The notes under the pieces: generated by a model
Database searches by the model: none
What the model saw: the letters and a program-made list of their open reading frames with translations, nothing else
Told to the model about the DNA's origin: nothing
Made by a program: the position numbers and the translations under genes
Origin: Pseudomonadota bacterium
GTDB lineage: Bacteria; Pseudomonadota; Gammaproteobacteria; CAMYNG01
Direction of reading: 5' to 3'
NCBI GenBank assembly: GCA_020347585.1
Contig: CP070733.1
Location: 256,827 to 272,756, forward strand
DNA length: 15,930 nt
In this document: piece after piece, positions 1 through 6,445 of the stretch
How positions within the stretch are numbered: position 1 is the stretch's first letter
How the letters are laid out: each line of letters starts with the position of its first letter

Positions 1-117
1 ACTGGGGGCGCTGATGCTGTGATTCAGCGCTGCTTCTGTGTAAGTGTCGCCGGGGCCTCTGGGCCCGGTCGTCGTTACAGGGCGAACCCACTTTCTGGCC
101 GCCAGCACGGGACGCTG

Positions 118-534
118 TCAAACTACTGCTTCTGGCGCCGCCTGTTTCATGGTGTCCGCCAGCGCGGTATAGGCCTGAGCCCAGGCGTCCCTAACCTCCG
201 GGGTAAATTCGCGACCCAGCCCCTGCTCTAGTGTCCACAGCAGGGCCACGCCCACGGTGTCGTAGTGCTCGGGCAACGTACCGTAGCTAACGTGGCGACG
301 CCCCAGGTCCTCAACCACGGGCGCTAGATTGTCAAACCTCTCCAGACCAGCGACGGTGGCATCGATCATGCGGACAAGCTTGGCGCCCTGCTCCTGCATG
401 CCCACCTTGAACATCGGCATCACCGACGGATCCAGTTCGAACAACCGCGTGTAGAACATCTCCGCCACGGCATCGGGTGCCGGTCGAACTTTCGCCCAGC
501 TGGTCTTGACCAGATCAATCTGCTCGGGTGTCAT
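118..534 (-). CDS. Single-domain globin (haemoglobin-like protein)
   Basis: A 138-residue globin of the bacterial single-domain type (relatives: Vitreoscilla haemoglobin and the haem domain of flavohaemoglobins). Family members bind haem and handle O2 or NO in the cytoplasm. Visible landmarks are the CD-corner Phe (F42 in PMFK), the proximal haem His (H81 in RRHVSYG), and the G/H-helix stretch HYDTVGVALLWTLEQGLG at about 90-107. No FAD/NAD reductase domain follows, so it is not a flavohaemoglobin. The open frame runs upstream to 702, but the ATG at 532-534 is chosen because GGAGA lies just before it and the globin fold starts there; the upstream extension is Arg/Pro/Ala-rich and unlike any globin. 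It stands alone, facing away from the CBS gene. Family call is firm; physiological role (NO versus O2) is not determined. Confidence 0.92.
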   Translation of the reverse strand: MTPEQIDLVKTSWAKVRPAPDAVAEMFYTRLFELDPSVMPMFKVGMQEQGAKLVRMIDATVAGLERFDNLAPVVEDLGRRHVSYGTLPEHYDTVGVALLWTLEQGLGREFTPEVRDAWAQAYTALADTMKQAAPEAVV

Positions 535-1035
535 CGGTTCTCTCCTTCGATTCCATTTTGTCGTGGGTCTTCCGTTTGCCGCGGCGGCCATCCGTGGCGT
601 CGCGCCTGCGTCAGCTACGACCGTTCCCGTACGCGAGCACGGCCGCGATGACACCGGGGCAGAATGCCGACTCGGCACCGCATTGTCAAAGACCCGCCTC
701 ACGCAACCCTATTGCGTCATGATTTTGCCACCTCAATATGACGAGTCGTTGACCGCGGTCATGGCGGGCGCACGCCGGTTCTGGTAAATAACTTATATTC
801 CGCAGCAGGGTTGGACGACCCGACGGGTACGCGCAGGTTTCAGGCGCATGACGCACCAGCAACGGAAGGCACTCCGCCGGAACGCCCCAAAGAATTCGAA
901 AATCCGCAATGCTGCAGGCTGGCGTGCCGACGGTGAATTCCGCCGGCCGGATACTACTGGCCTGCTCAATCCACGCCCGACTCGACGCAGTGCGCGAGAG
1001 TGAGCAGGTTTCACCGCCCGATATGGAGGTGAACC
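535..1035. other. 501-bp intergenic region between globin and CBS-domain gene
   Basis: Divergent promoter region for the globin (minus) and CBS gene (plus). Short open frames occur here but have no convincing ribosome site or recognisable protein. I see no promoter with two good hexamers for either gene. The only clear structure is the 17-bp dyad at 701-717, listed separately. Confidence 0.5.
701..717. promoter_or_regulatory. Perfect inverted repeat, possible operator
   Basis: ACGCAA-CCCTA-TTGCGT, a 6+5+6 perfect dyad about 170 bp upstream of the globin start. It could be a binding site for a dimeric regulator of the globin gene. It does not match the NsrR or FNR consensus I know. Function is inferred from symmetry and position only. 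Confidence 0.25.
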
Positions 1036-1446
1036 ATGCGAGTCCAGGAGATCATGACAAACAGGATCACGTCGATTTCACCCGACGTCTCGATCCGCGA
1101 AGCCGCGCACCAGATGCACACTCTCAACATCGGCACGCTGCCGGTGATGGACGGCGATCGGCTCGCGGGAATCGTTACCGATCGGGATATCTGTTGCCGC
1201 GTAGTGAGCGAGGGATTGGACCCGGCCATTACCCGGGTCCGTGACATCATGAGCGCGGACGTTACCTGCTGCTTCGGCGATCAGCCGATCGAGGAAGCGG
1301 CCCATCTCATGGAAGACAAGCACATTCGCCGACTTGCGGTGCTAAACCGCGACAACACCATGGCGGGGTTGCTGTCGGTGGATGACTTGGCCCGGGGTTC
1401 TCACGACCTTGCAGGCGAAGTACTCGATGTCGTGGTAACCCATTGA
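1036..1446 (+). CDS. Tandem CBS-domain protein
   Basis: A 136-residue soluble protein made of two CBS domains and nothing else. The first runs roughly 1-60 (MRVQEIMTNRITSISPDVSI to the GIVTDRDI motif) and the second roughly 68-130 (VRDIMSADVTCC to AGLLSVDDLA). Paired CBS domains form a Bateman module that usually binds adenine nucleotides (AMP, ATP, SAM) and acts as an energy or redox sensor. The GIVTDRDI segment is the typical ribose/phosphate-contacting signature. The start is set by GGAGGTGAACC directly before ATG. The gene is monocistronic, closed by a strong terminator 20 bp after the stop. The partner is unknown; stand-alone proteins of this kind often act on another protein in trans. 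Confidence 0.92.
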   Translation: MRVQEIMTNRITSISPDVSIREAAHQMHTLNIGTLPVMDGDRLAGIVTDRDICCRVVSEGLDPAITRVRDIMSADVTCCFGDQPIEEAAHLMEDKHIRRLAVLNRDNTMAGLLSVDDLARGSHDLAGEVLDVVVTH

Positions 1447-1466
1447 ACGCGGCATGCATCGCCGCG

Positions 1467-1495
1467 GGGCGGCGCGTTCGCGCGTCGCCCTTTTT
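1467..1495 (+). terminator. Rho-independent terminator of the CBS-domain gene
   Basis: A 10-bp stem (GGGCGGCGCG with CGCGTCGCCC, one G-T pair) closes a TTCG tetraloop and is followed immediately by TTTTT. It lies 20 bp after the CBS gene stop. No T-run follows on the minus strand, so it works in one direction only. Confidence 0.9.
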
Positions 1496-1534
1496 GATCC
1501 TGCCTCTTGAACCTGGCTCGGTTCTTCCTCGCAG

Positions 1535-2494
1535 CTAAAGTCGTCCTGACACATTGTGCCAGGATGGCGGTGTTTGCGGACCGAGTCTGGCGACCGCAGA
1601 TGGGTTTCCAAGGTGGCGATCCAGCCAACTCAGGGTGGCGTTCCAGCTTTGCGCAGTAGCCTCGGAAGATGCGCGAAAATTGAAGGCATGTCCCTTGCCT
1701 TTTATCACCATCATGTCGGTATCTTCATTGCCTGCCGCACGCAATTTTTCACTGAAACTAACCGAGTGTGCAAGCGGTGTGGTGTTGTCCCTGTCGCCGT
1801 GAATAATTAGCAGCGGCGCGTCGATACGCTGTGCGTGGTTCACCGGTGAGTAAAACGCCAGTAGTTCGTCAAGCGTTATATTGTCGTTAGGTGAATTGTT
1901 CGCGTACTTCGCCCGCCAGCGCTTGATCATGAACCGCCAGAAGACGCTGTTTTCACTCTTCTCCTCGAACCAGCTCGAAAAGTCGCTCATAGGGTAATAC
2001 ACCACGGCCGCCTTCACGTGCGGAGAACTGGCCGCCAACAGCAGGCTGTGGGCACCGCCCAGCGAAAACCCCAGCACGCCGATGCGGGTCGCATCGACGC
2101 GCGGATTGTCGCAGATGACCTCAAGGATATGTTGAGCATCCTCCAGCGTGCGCCACGGCAGCGGCACGGCATCAAATTCGCCGCGTACGCGGCGCTTGTA
2201 ATCGAGCGCCACAGCGAGATACCCCTGTGCCGAGAGCGCGCGCAGAGTATCGCGCATGTCGAGCGCATCCTCGCCACGACCCGGGTGAACAATTACCGTA
2301 GCGTGCGGTCCACTGCCCGCCGGGTAGTGCCATAGCAGTCGCGCCTGAATATCCTCGCCGGTTACCATCTGCACCTGTGTCGATGGTTCGCCAGTGTCGC
2401 TTGCGTCACCGGACACCTGCGGTCCGGCGCAGCCAACAAGCAGTGCGGCAAACCCAAGCGGTAGCGTCCAGCGGCTCCAAAACGCGTATCTCAT
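1535..2494 (-). CDS. Dienelactone-hydrolase-like alpha/beta hydrolase lipoprotein
   Basis: A 319-residue lipoprotein with an alpha/beta-hydrolase domain of the dienelactone hydrolase (DLH) type. The signal sequence ends in a lipobox LVGC, giving lipidated Cys22, so the enzyme should sit on the periplasmic side of a membrane. The nucleophile elbow is GFSLGG (S144), the acid is most likely D236 in HGDRDNTTP, and the His is H269 in GKGHAF; all three triad members are present in order. A 30-residue tail follows the last domain helix. The start has AAGGAG seven bases upstream of ATG. It is the last gene of a minus-strand run with the glutathione peroxidase and SEL1 protein, about 200 bp beyond the peroxidase. 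Substrate cannot be told from sequence; esters, lactones or peptides are possible. Confidence 0.88.
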   Translation of the reverse strand: MRYAFWSRWTLPLGFAALLVGCAGPQVSGDASDTGEPSTQVQMVTGEDIQARLLWHYPAGSGPHATVIVHPGRGEDALDMRDTLRALSAQGYLAVALDYKRRVRGEFDAVPLPWRTLEDAQHILEVICDNPRVDATRIGVLGFSLGGAHSLLLAASSPHVKAAVVYYPMSDFSSWFEEKSENSVFWRFMIKRWRAKYANNSPNDNITLDELLAFYSPVNHAQRIDAPLLIIHGDRDNTTPLAHSVSFSEKLRAAGNEDTDMMVIKGKGHAFNFRASSEATAQSWNATLSWLDRHLGNPSAVARLGPQTPPSWHNVSGRL

Positions 2495-2540
2495 ATCAAA
2501 CTCCTTGCCAAGTTAAGTGTTCTGACTGGCGAATTGCATC

Positions 2541-2648
2541 TCAGAAATGTAGCTTTCCAACGCATATCGCCAACAGCCCATATGTGAATATGGCAACGAC
2601 CAGCACAAACCATGCTCTGCCAGTTCCTGACGACTTCCCGAGCGGCAT
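2541..2648 (-). CDS. Possible 35-residue single-helix membrane peptide
   Basis: A short frame in the roughly 200-bp gap between the peroxidase and hydrolase genes. It encodes about 12 polar residues followed by the hydrophobic run WFVLVVAIFTYGLLAICVG and a short KLHF tail, a convincing membrane helix. No good ribosome site precedes this ATG. A different frame opens with an ATGA overlap at the peroxidase stop (ATG at 2702-2704), and a -1 shift would join its first 14 or so residues to the helix. So this may be the end of a small membrane protein broken by a frameshift or sequencing error, or a genuine micro-ORF. I do not recognise a family. Confidence 0.35.
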   Translation of the reverse strand: MPLGKSSGTGRAWFVLVVAIFTYGLLAICVGKLHF

Positions 2649-2700
2649 GTCCGCGACAGGTGGCGTACGGTTGTGGCCATTGCGCCATCAACGCGCGTGC

Positions 2701-3297
2701 TCATAGTAGGCTCTCTATCTGCTGTACCAGGGCGCGATCATCGGGCGCAACCCGGCTCGGAAAACTGCCAATCAGTTTGCCGTTGCGATCCAGCAGGTAT
2801 TTGTGAAAATTCCAGCGCGGGTACTCGCCCGCCAATCCGCCCAATGCATGGTAAAGGGGATCGGCGCTGCGTTCGCTCACGCGTGTCTTGGCAAACATGG
2901 GAAACCTGACACCATAGGTCAGGCGACAGAACTCCTTTATCTGCGTCTCGCTGCCCGGTTCCTGGTTGGCAAAATCGTTGGACGGGAACCCCAGTACCAC
3001 CAGACCGCGCTCGCGATACTTCTCGTACAGTGTTTCCAGGCCGTCATACTGGGGCGTATAGGCGCACTTGCTGGCGGTGTTGACGATGAGCACTACCTTG
3101 CCGCCATAGGCATCACACAACCGCACGGGTTGTGATTCGCCGAGCGGGCGCACACGAAAATCGAGAGCGCCGGGACAGGCTGCCGCCGCCGCAACACTCG
3201 CCAGGGGCAGCACGGCCATCAGGCCGGCGACTATAAGGACGGCGGCCAGTCTCGGGCGCATTGTCCAGTGGTTACGGGCCTCAATATCACACCTCAT
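2701..3297 (-). CDS. Exported glutathione-peroxidase-family thiol peroxidase
   Basis: A 198-residue Cys-type glutathione peroxidase, which reduces H2O2 and organic or lipid hydroperoxides using thioredoxin or glutathione. The catalytic tetrad is complete: C78 in NTASKC, Q112 in NDFANQEPGS, and W162-N163 in RWNFHKYLL. C124 in EFCRLTYGV is at the position of the resolving Cys of thioredoxin-dependent members. Residues 14-40 form a hydrophobic signal sequence ending near AAAAAC, predicting export to the periplasm. The first ATG is favoured because AGGAGG lies just upstream; a second in-frame Met at residue 13 would give a more standard signal peptide but lacks a ribosome site. It follows the SEL1 gene by 58 bp, so the two are probably cotranscribed, divergent from the light-sensor-type regulator. 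Confidence 0.93.
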   Translation of the reverse strand: MRCDIEARNHWTMRPRLAAVLIVAGLMAVLPLASVAAAAACPGALDFRVRPLGESQPVRLCDAYGGKVVLIVNTASKCAYTPQYDGLETLYEKYRERGLVVLGFPSNDFANQEPGSETQIKEFCRLTYGVRFPMFAKTRVSERSADPLYHALGGLAGEYPRWNFHKYLLDRNGKLIGSFPSRVAPDDRALVQQIESLL

Positions 3298-3355
3298 TTT
3301 CGTGCTCCTCCTGCTTAAGTCCTCTCACAGGTGCCGTTGGTTTTGGCCCCGGCAC

Positions 3356-3682
3356 TCAGGATTTAGCTTCCTCAATGCTGCTACCACCCGACAGGGCCTC
3401 GGCGCGGCGCTCGCCGGCCTGCACTTCAGCAACCGTCATGGACTCCATCACGATTTGACGCAGCAGTTCGGCATCGTTGTCGCCCTGCGCCATGGCCAGT
3501 GTGAGCCAGGCGTAAGCCTCCACCGAGTCGCCGCGGGCACCACGCCCCTCGGCGTACACCAGGCCCAGCGCATAGCGCGCATCGCGGTTGCCGGAACGGG
3601 CTTGTGCGCGCAGCGTGTCGACAAGTGCCGGATCGTGGCGCCACAACACCAACTCACTCAAAAACGAGTTCTGCCCGTACAT
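3356..3682 (-). CDS. Small SEL1-repeat protein
   Basis: A 108-residue protein with one clear SEL1 (TPR-like) repeat at about 32-68 (GNRDARYALGLVYAEGRG, then the paired helix AYAWLTLAMAQGD). SEL1 repeats are helical protein-binding modules. No signal peptide is evident. The ATG at 3680-3682 has TTGGAG a few bases upstream and is preferred over the longer frame, which would extend through the promoter region and into the divergent regulator gene. It is the first gene of the minus-strand run with the exported peroxidase, and its upstream region carries a TTTGTACAAA palindrome like the repeats in front of the regulator. Its partner and role are unknown. Confidence 0.78.
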   Translation of the reverse strand: MYGQNSFLSELVLWRHDPALVDTLRAQARSGNRDARYALGLVYAEGRGARGDSVEAYAWLTLAMAQGDNDAELLRQIVMESMTVAEVQAGERRAEALSGGSSIEEAKS

Positions 3683-3715
3683 GTTTCTCCAAGAACCCAC
3701 GTTGTTTGTGTAACT

Positions 3716-3725
3716 TTTGTACAAA
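3716..3725. promoter_or_regulatory. TTTGTACAAA palindrome upstream of the SEL1-peroxidase genes
   Basis: A perfect 10-bp palindrome 34 bp before the SEL1 start. Read on the minus strand it is TGTACA followed 11 bp later by TACACA, an imperfect copy of the repeat in front of the regulator. It may be a second, weaker binding site for the same regulator, which would put the peroxidase genes in its regulon. I did not find well-placed -10 and -35 hexamers for the minus strand. Confidence 0.4.
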
Positions 3726-3790
3726 TTTGGGGTACGCTGACCCTTTAATATGCGCCAACAGGCGCCCCTCTCGAAATAAGCTGTACAACC

Positions 3791-3820
3791 TTGACAACAG
3801 TTGTATAGCATGTGTATAAG
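3791..3820 (+). promoter_or_regulatory. Sigma-70 promoter of the regulator/lipid operon
   Basis: A perfect -35 TTGACA (3791-3796) and a -10 TATAAG (3815-3820, five of six) are separated by 18 bp. The predicted start point falls near 3827, giving a very short leader that contains the GAGGAAATC ribosome site. Both hexamers lie inside the direct-repeat array, so a bound regulator would block RNA polymerase. Confidence 0.75.
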
Positions 3821-3834
3821 TATTGTACAAGAGG
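3791..3834 (+). repeat. Four 11-bp direct repeats, predicted CarH/LitR operator
   Basis: Units begin at 3791 (TTGACA), 3802 (TGTATA), 3813 (TGTATA) and 3824 (TGTACA), an exact 11-bp period. CarH of Thermus is known to bind its operator as a tetramer through 11-bp direct repeats of the form TnTACA; each unit here matches that in at least four of the five fixed positions. The array spans from the -35 box to the predicted start point. A further TGTACA at 3782-3787 is out of phase. The architecture, together with the CarH-like regulator it precedes, points to light-relieved autorepression. Confidence 0.65.
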
Positions 3835-3839
3835 AAATC

Positions 3840-4772
3840 ATGTCAAGTCGCACAAAGGCATCGAAAGAGAGAACCGGTTTGTACCCGATCAGCACAGTCT
3901 CCGAACTCACCGGAATCAACAGCGTGACGTTGCGCGCCTGGGAGCGCCGCTACGGGCTGGTTCGCCCGCAACGCACCGAAAAAGGCCATCGCCTGTACAC
4001 CGCGGGAGACGTTGACCACATCCGCCAGATCTTGCGGTTGGTGGAGGAAGGCGTGCCCATCAGCCGCGTGCGGGAGGCGCTGCGACTGGAGGAGCAATCG
4101 GCCGCCGCGCCTGCACCGGAAGATATGGATGCCTGGCGCAGTTATCTCGAGCGTATGGTTGAGGCGGTATCGCGCTTTGATGAGGCGGGGCTCGAAGCCA
4201 CGTATAACGATGCCATGTCGCTTTACCCCGTGGACGTGGTAACGCGGCGACTGCTGCTGCCACTGCTGCAAACCCTCGGTACGCGCTGGTTAAGCGCCGA
4301 AGGCAGCATCGCCGAGGAGCATTTTTTCGGTGTCTACATGCGCAATAAGCTGGGCGCCCGCTTTCACCATCGTGGCCAGCGAAACCGGGGCCCGCGACTT
4401 ATCGTCGCCTGTATGCCTGGCGAATACCATGAAATTGGTCTGCTGCTGTTTGCCCTCGCCGCCCACGATCGCGGCTTTCGTCTGATATTGCTGGGCGCCG
4501 ACCTGCCGCTGGACGAGTTGCCGTTGGTCGTGGAACGAACCCAGGCCGATGGCATCGTGTTATCGAGTTCCGTTAAACCCCAGCCCGGGACGCTGGACCG
4601 CGACCTGCCGGCGCTGGTGAGCGCCGCCGGGGTGCCAGTTTTCATCGGCGGCAAGACCGCCGATGAACAGCGCGTGTCCATCGAGGATGCGGGCGCGATT
4701 GCAGTTGGCGCCGAACTGGCGCTGGGGTTAAGGCAGATCAACGACATTATTCAGCACGGCCGCGGCAGGTAA
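3840..4772 (+). CDS. litR: MerR-family, B12-dependent photoreceptor-type regulator (CarH/LitR)
   Basis: A 310-residue transcription regulator. Residues 13-83 are a MerR winged helix-turn-helix (YPISTVSELTGINSVTLRAWERRYG), 100-180 a four-helix B12-binding cap, and 184-305 a cobalamin-binding Rossmann domain. The CarH W-x9-EH motif is present as W150 with E160-H161, and the lower-ligand His as H197 in PGEYHEIG. Known CarH/LitR proteins bind adenosylcobalamin in the dark, form tetramers and repress; green or blue light breaks the Co-C bond and releases DNA. Every ligand residue is kept, so this copy should be photoactive, unlike CarA-type forms that work without light sensing. The ATG at 3840 is chosen for the GAGGAAATC site and because an earlier in-frame ATG at 3801 lies upstream of the predicted start point. 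It heads the lipid operon. Confidence 0.9.
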   Translation: MSSRTKASKERTGLYPISTVSELTGINSVTLRAWERRYGLVRPQRTEKGHRLYTAGDVDHIRQILRLVEEGVPISRVREALRLEEQSAAAPAPEDMDAWRSYLERMVEAVSRFDEAGLEATYNDAMSLYPVDVVTRRLLLPLLQTLGTRWLSAEGSIAEEHFFGVYMRNKLGARFHHRGQRNRGPRLIVACMPGEYHEIGLLLFALAAHDRGFRLILLGADLPLDELPLVVERTQADGIVLSSSVKPQPGTLDRDLPALVSAAGVPVFIGGKTADEQRVSIEDAGAIAVGAELALGLRQINDIIQHGRGR

Positions 4773-4809
4773 CAGCAGCAGCACCGACAACACCACAGGG
4801 ACAGCCATT

Positions 4810-5853
4810 ATGCAATACCCCACGCAACACGCCATCGACTGGACCGAGCAGGGACTTGTGCCGGACCTTATGATTCGCCGCGGCATACGGCGCCTCCTGC
4901 GCGAACGCCTCGACGAACTCGCACATAAGGATGTGGAAACTATGGCCGATGCGCAACGCGGCTTCGTACGTAGCATGCGTGGCGCGCCGATCGCCCCCCT
5001 GCCGCACAAGGCCAACGAACAGCATTATGAGGTACCGGCGGCGTTCTTCGCCCGGGTGCTGGGCGGCCATATGAAGTACAGCTGCTGCTATTGGCCGGCG
5101 GGTATCGAATCACTTGACGAGGCCGAAGCTGCGGCGCTGGAGACGACCTGTGCCCATGCGGGTATCGACAACGGCATGGACGTTTTGGAATTGGGTTGCG
5201 GCTGGGGATCGCTGACCCTGTGGATGGCCGAACGCTATCCCGACAGCACGATCACGGCGGTTTCAAATTCATGCTCGCAGCATGACCAGATTCTCTCCGA
5301 GGCGCGCTGGCGCGGTCTGAAAAACGTGCGCGTGATTACCGCGGACATGAACGATTTTTCCACCGACCGGCACTTTGATCGCGTTGTGTCAGTCGAGATG
5401 TTTGAGCATATGCGAAACTATCCGCGCTTGTTCGAACGGATCGCCGGTTGGCTGCGCCCGCGGGGCCGGTTCTTCATGCACATTTTTTGTCACCGCGCCG
5501 TGCCGTATGCATTCGTTGACAACGGCGCAGGCGACTGGATGAGCCGCTACTTCTTTTCCGGCGGAATCATGCCGAGCGACGACCTGCCGCTGCACTTTCA
5601 GCGAGACTTGCAGCTGTTGCAGCGCTGGCGCTGGTCGGGATCTCACTACGAGAAGACGGCCAACGCCTGGCTCGCCCGCATGGATGGCGCACGCGACGAA
5701 CTGTGGCCGTTGCTCGAGCAGGTATATGGGTCGCACGCCGTGCAGCAGTGGTGGATGCGCTGGCGCATGTTCTTCATGGCCTGTGCGGAACTGTTCGGCC
5801 ATTCAGATGGCCAGGAGTGGTTCGTAAGCCACTACCTGTTCGAAAAACTCTGA
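4810..5853 (+). CDS. SAM methyltransferase, coclaurine N-methyltransferase/CFA-synthase type
   Basis: A 347-residue SAM-dependent methyltransferase of the cyclopropane-synthase superfamily. SAM motif I is VLELGCGWGSL (125-135). Several blocks closely recall plant coclaurine N-methyltransferases (CNMT): MKYSCCYWP (88-96), SVEMFEHMRNY (194-204, with the catalytic-type E199-H200), the HIFCH and WMSRYFFSGGIMPS blocks in the 220s-250s, and the end ELFGHSDGQEWFVSHYLF. An alkaloid substrate is unlikely in a bacterium; CNMT and lipid cyclopropanating enzymes share one fold, so an unsaturated acyl chain or an amine head group are both possible. It begins 37 bp after the regulator, with AGGGA nine to ten bases before the ATG. 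It is one of three methyltransferases in the operon and clearly not the same subtype as the one at 10544. Confidence 0.88.
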   Translation: MQYPTQHAIDWTEQGLVPDLMIRRGIRRLLRERLDELAHKDVETMADAQRGFVRSMRGAPIAPLPHKANEQHYEVPAAFFARVLGGHMKYSCCYWPAGIESLDEAEAAALETTCAHAGIDNGMDVLELGCGWGSLTLWMAERYPDSTITAVSNSCSQHDQILSEARWRGLKNVRVITADMNDFSTDRHFDRVVSVEMFEHMRNYPRLFERIAGWLRPRGRFFMHIFCHRAVPYAFVDNGAGDWMSRYFFSGGIMPSDDLPLHFQRDLQLLQRWRWSGSHYEKTANAWLARMDGARDELWPLLEQVYGSHAVQQWWMRWRMFFMACAELFGHSDGQEWFVSHYLFEKL

Positions 5854-5872
5854 GTCTGCTGAGCACTGCATC

Positions 5873-6430
5873 ATGCCAATGCTGCTGAACTTCGCGCTGT
5901 TCCAAATCGGCTGGTTCGCCTGCGTGCTGGGCGGCGCAAATAACCTGCCATGGCTTGGTTCAGTGACAGTACTGATCGTCGTGGCACTGCACCTGGGACG
6001 AGCCGTGCAGCCTGCACGCGAGGCAACATTGGTGCTGGGCGCGGGCGCCATCGGTGCAATTTACGATAGCACCCTGGTTTCTCTCGGCTTGATGAGCTAT
6101 CCGTCAGGCACAGTGATCGCCGGCACTGCGCCACACTGGCTCATCGCCATGTGGATGCTGTTCGCCACCACGCTCAACGTCTCACTGCGCTGGCTGCGCG
6201 GCCGCTGGCTGCTGGCTGCCACTCTGGGCGCGGTGTTCGGGCCGCTTGCCTACTACGGCGGAGCAAAGCTGGGCGGCATGATGTTCGAGAACGGACGCGT
6301 CGCGCTGATTGCGCTGGCAGTGGGCTGGGCCTGCTGGATGCCGTTGCTCTCAAGGCTGTCGCAGCACCTTGACGGAACGCGCGGGCCACTTGCCGCGGTG
6401 GACCACAGTGCGACGGGTAAAGCGAACTAA
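5873..6430 (+). CDS. DUF2878 integral membrane protein
   Basis: A 185-residue, very hydrophobic protein with about five or six predicted membrane helices. Sequence features match my memory of DUF2878: NFALFQIGWFACVLGGA at the start, WMLFATTLNVSLRWLRG in the middle, and GAVFGPLAYYGGAKLG after it. No catalytic motif is evident. The family is known mainly from gene neighbourhoods containing MerR/LitR regulators, CFA-type enzymes and DUF1365, exactly as here, so a part in membrane lipid change is inferred from context. It starts 19 bp after the methyltransferase; the ribosome site is weak (GAGCACTGCATC), suggesting translation depends on the upstream gene. Confidence 0.8.
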   Translation: MPMLLNFALFQIGWFACVLGGANNLPWLGSVTVLIVVALHLGRAVQPAREATLVLGAGAIGAIYDSTLVSLGLMSYPSGTVIAGTAPHWLIAMWMLFATTLNVSLRWLRGRWLLAATLGAVFGPLAYYGGAKLGGMMFENGRVALIALAVGWACWMPLLSRLSQHLDGTRGPLAAVDHSATGKAN

Positions 6431-6445
6431 CCGGGGAAGATCGAA

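Noticed and set aside
535..702. Longer globin with 56 extra N-terminal residues
   Set aside because: The extension is Arg/Pro/Ala-rich without globin similarity, while the internal ATG has a good ribosome site.
506..787. Plus-strand frame of 93 codons in the globin/CBS gap
   Set aside because: It begins inside the globin gene on the other strand, has no ribosome site, and shows no family resemblance.
3683..3839. Cobalamin riboswitch ahead of the B12-binding regulator
   Set aside because: The predicted leader is only about 13 bases, too short for one, and no B12-box sequence is present.
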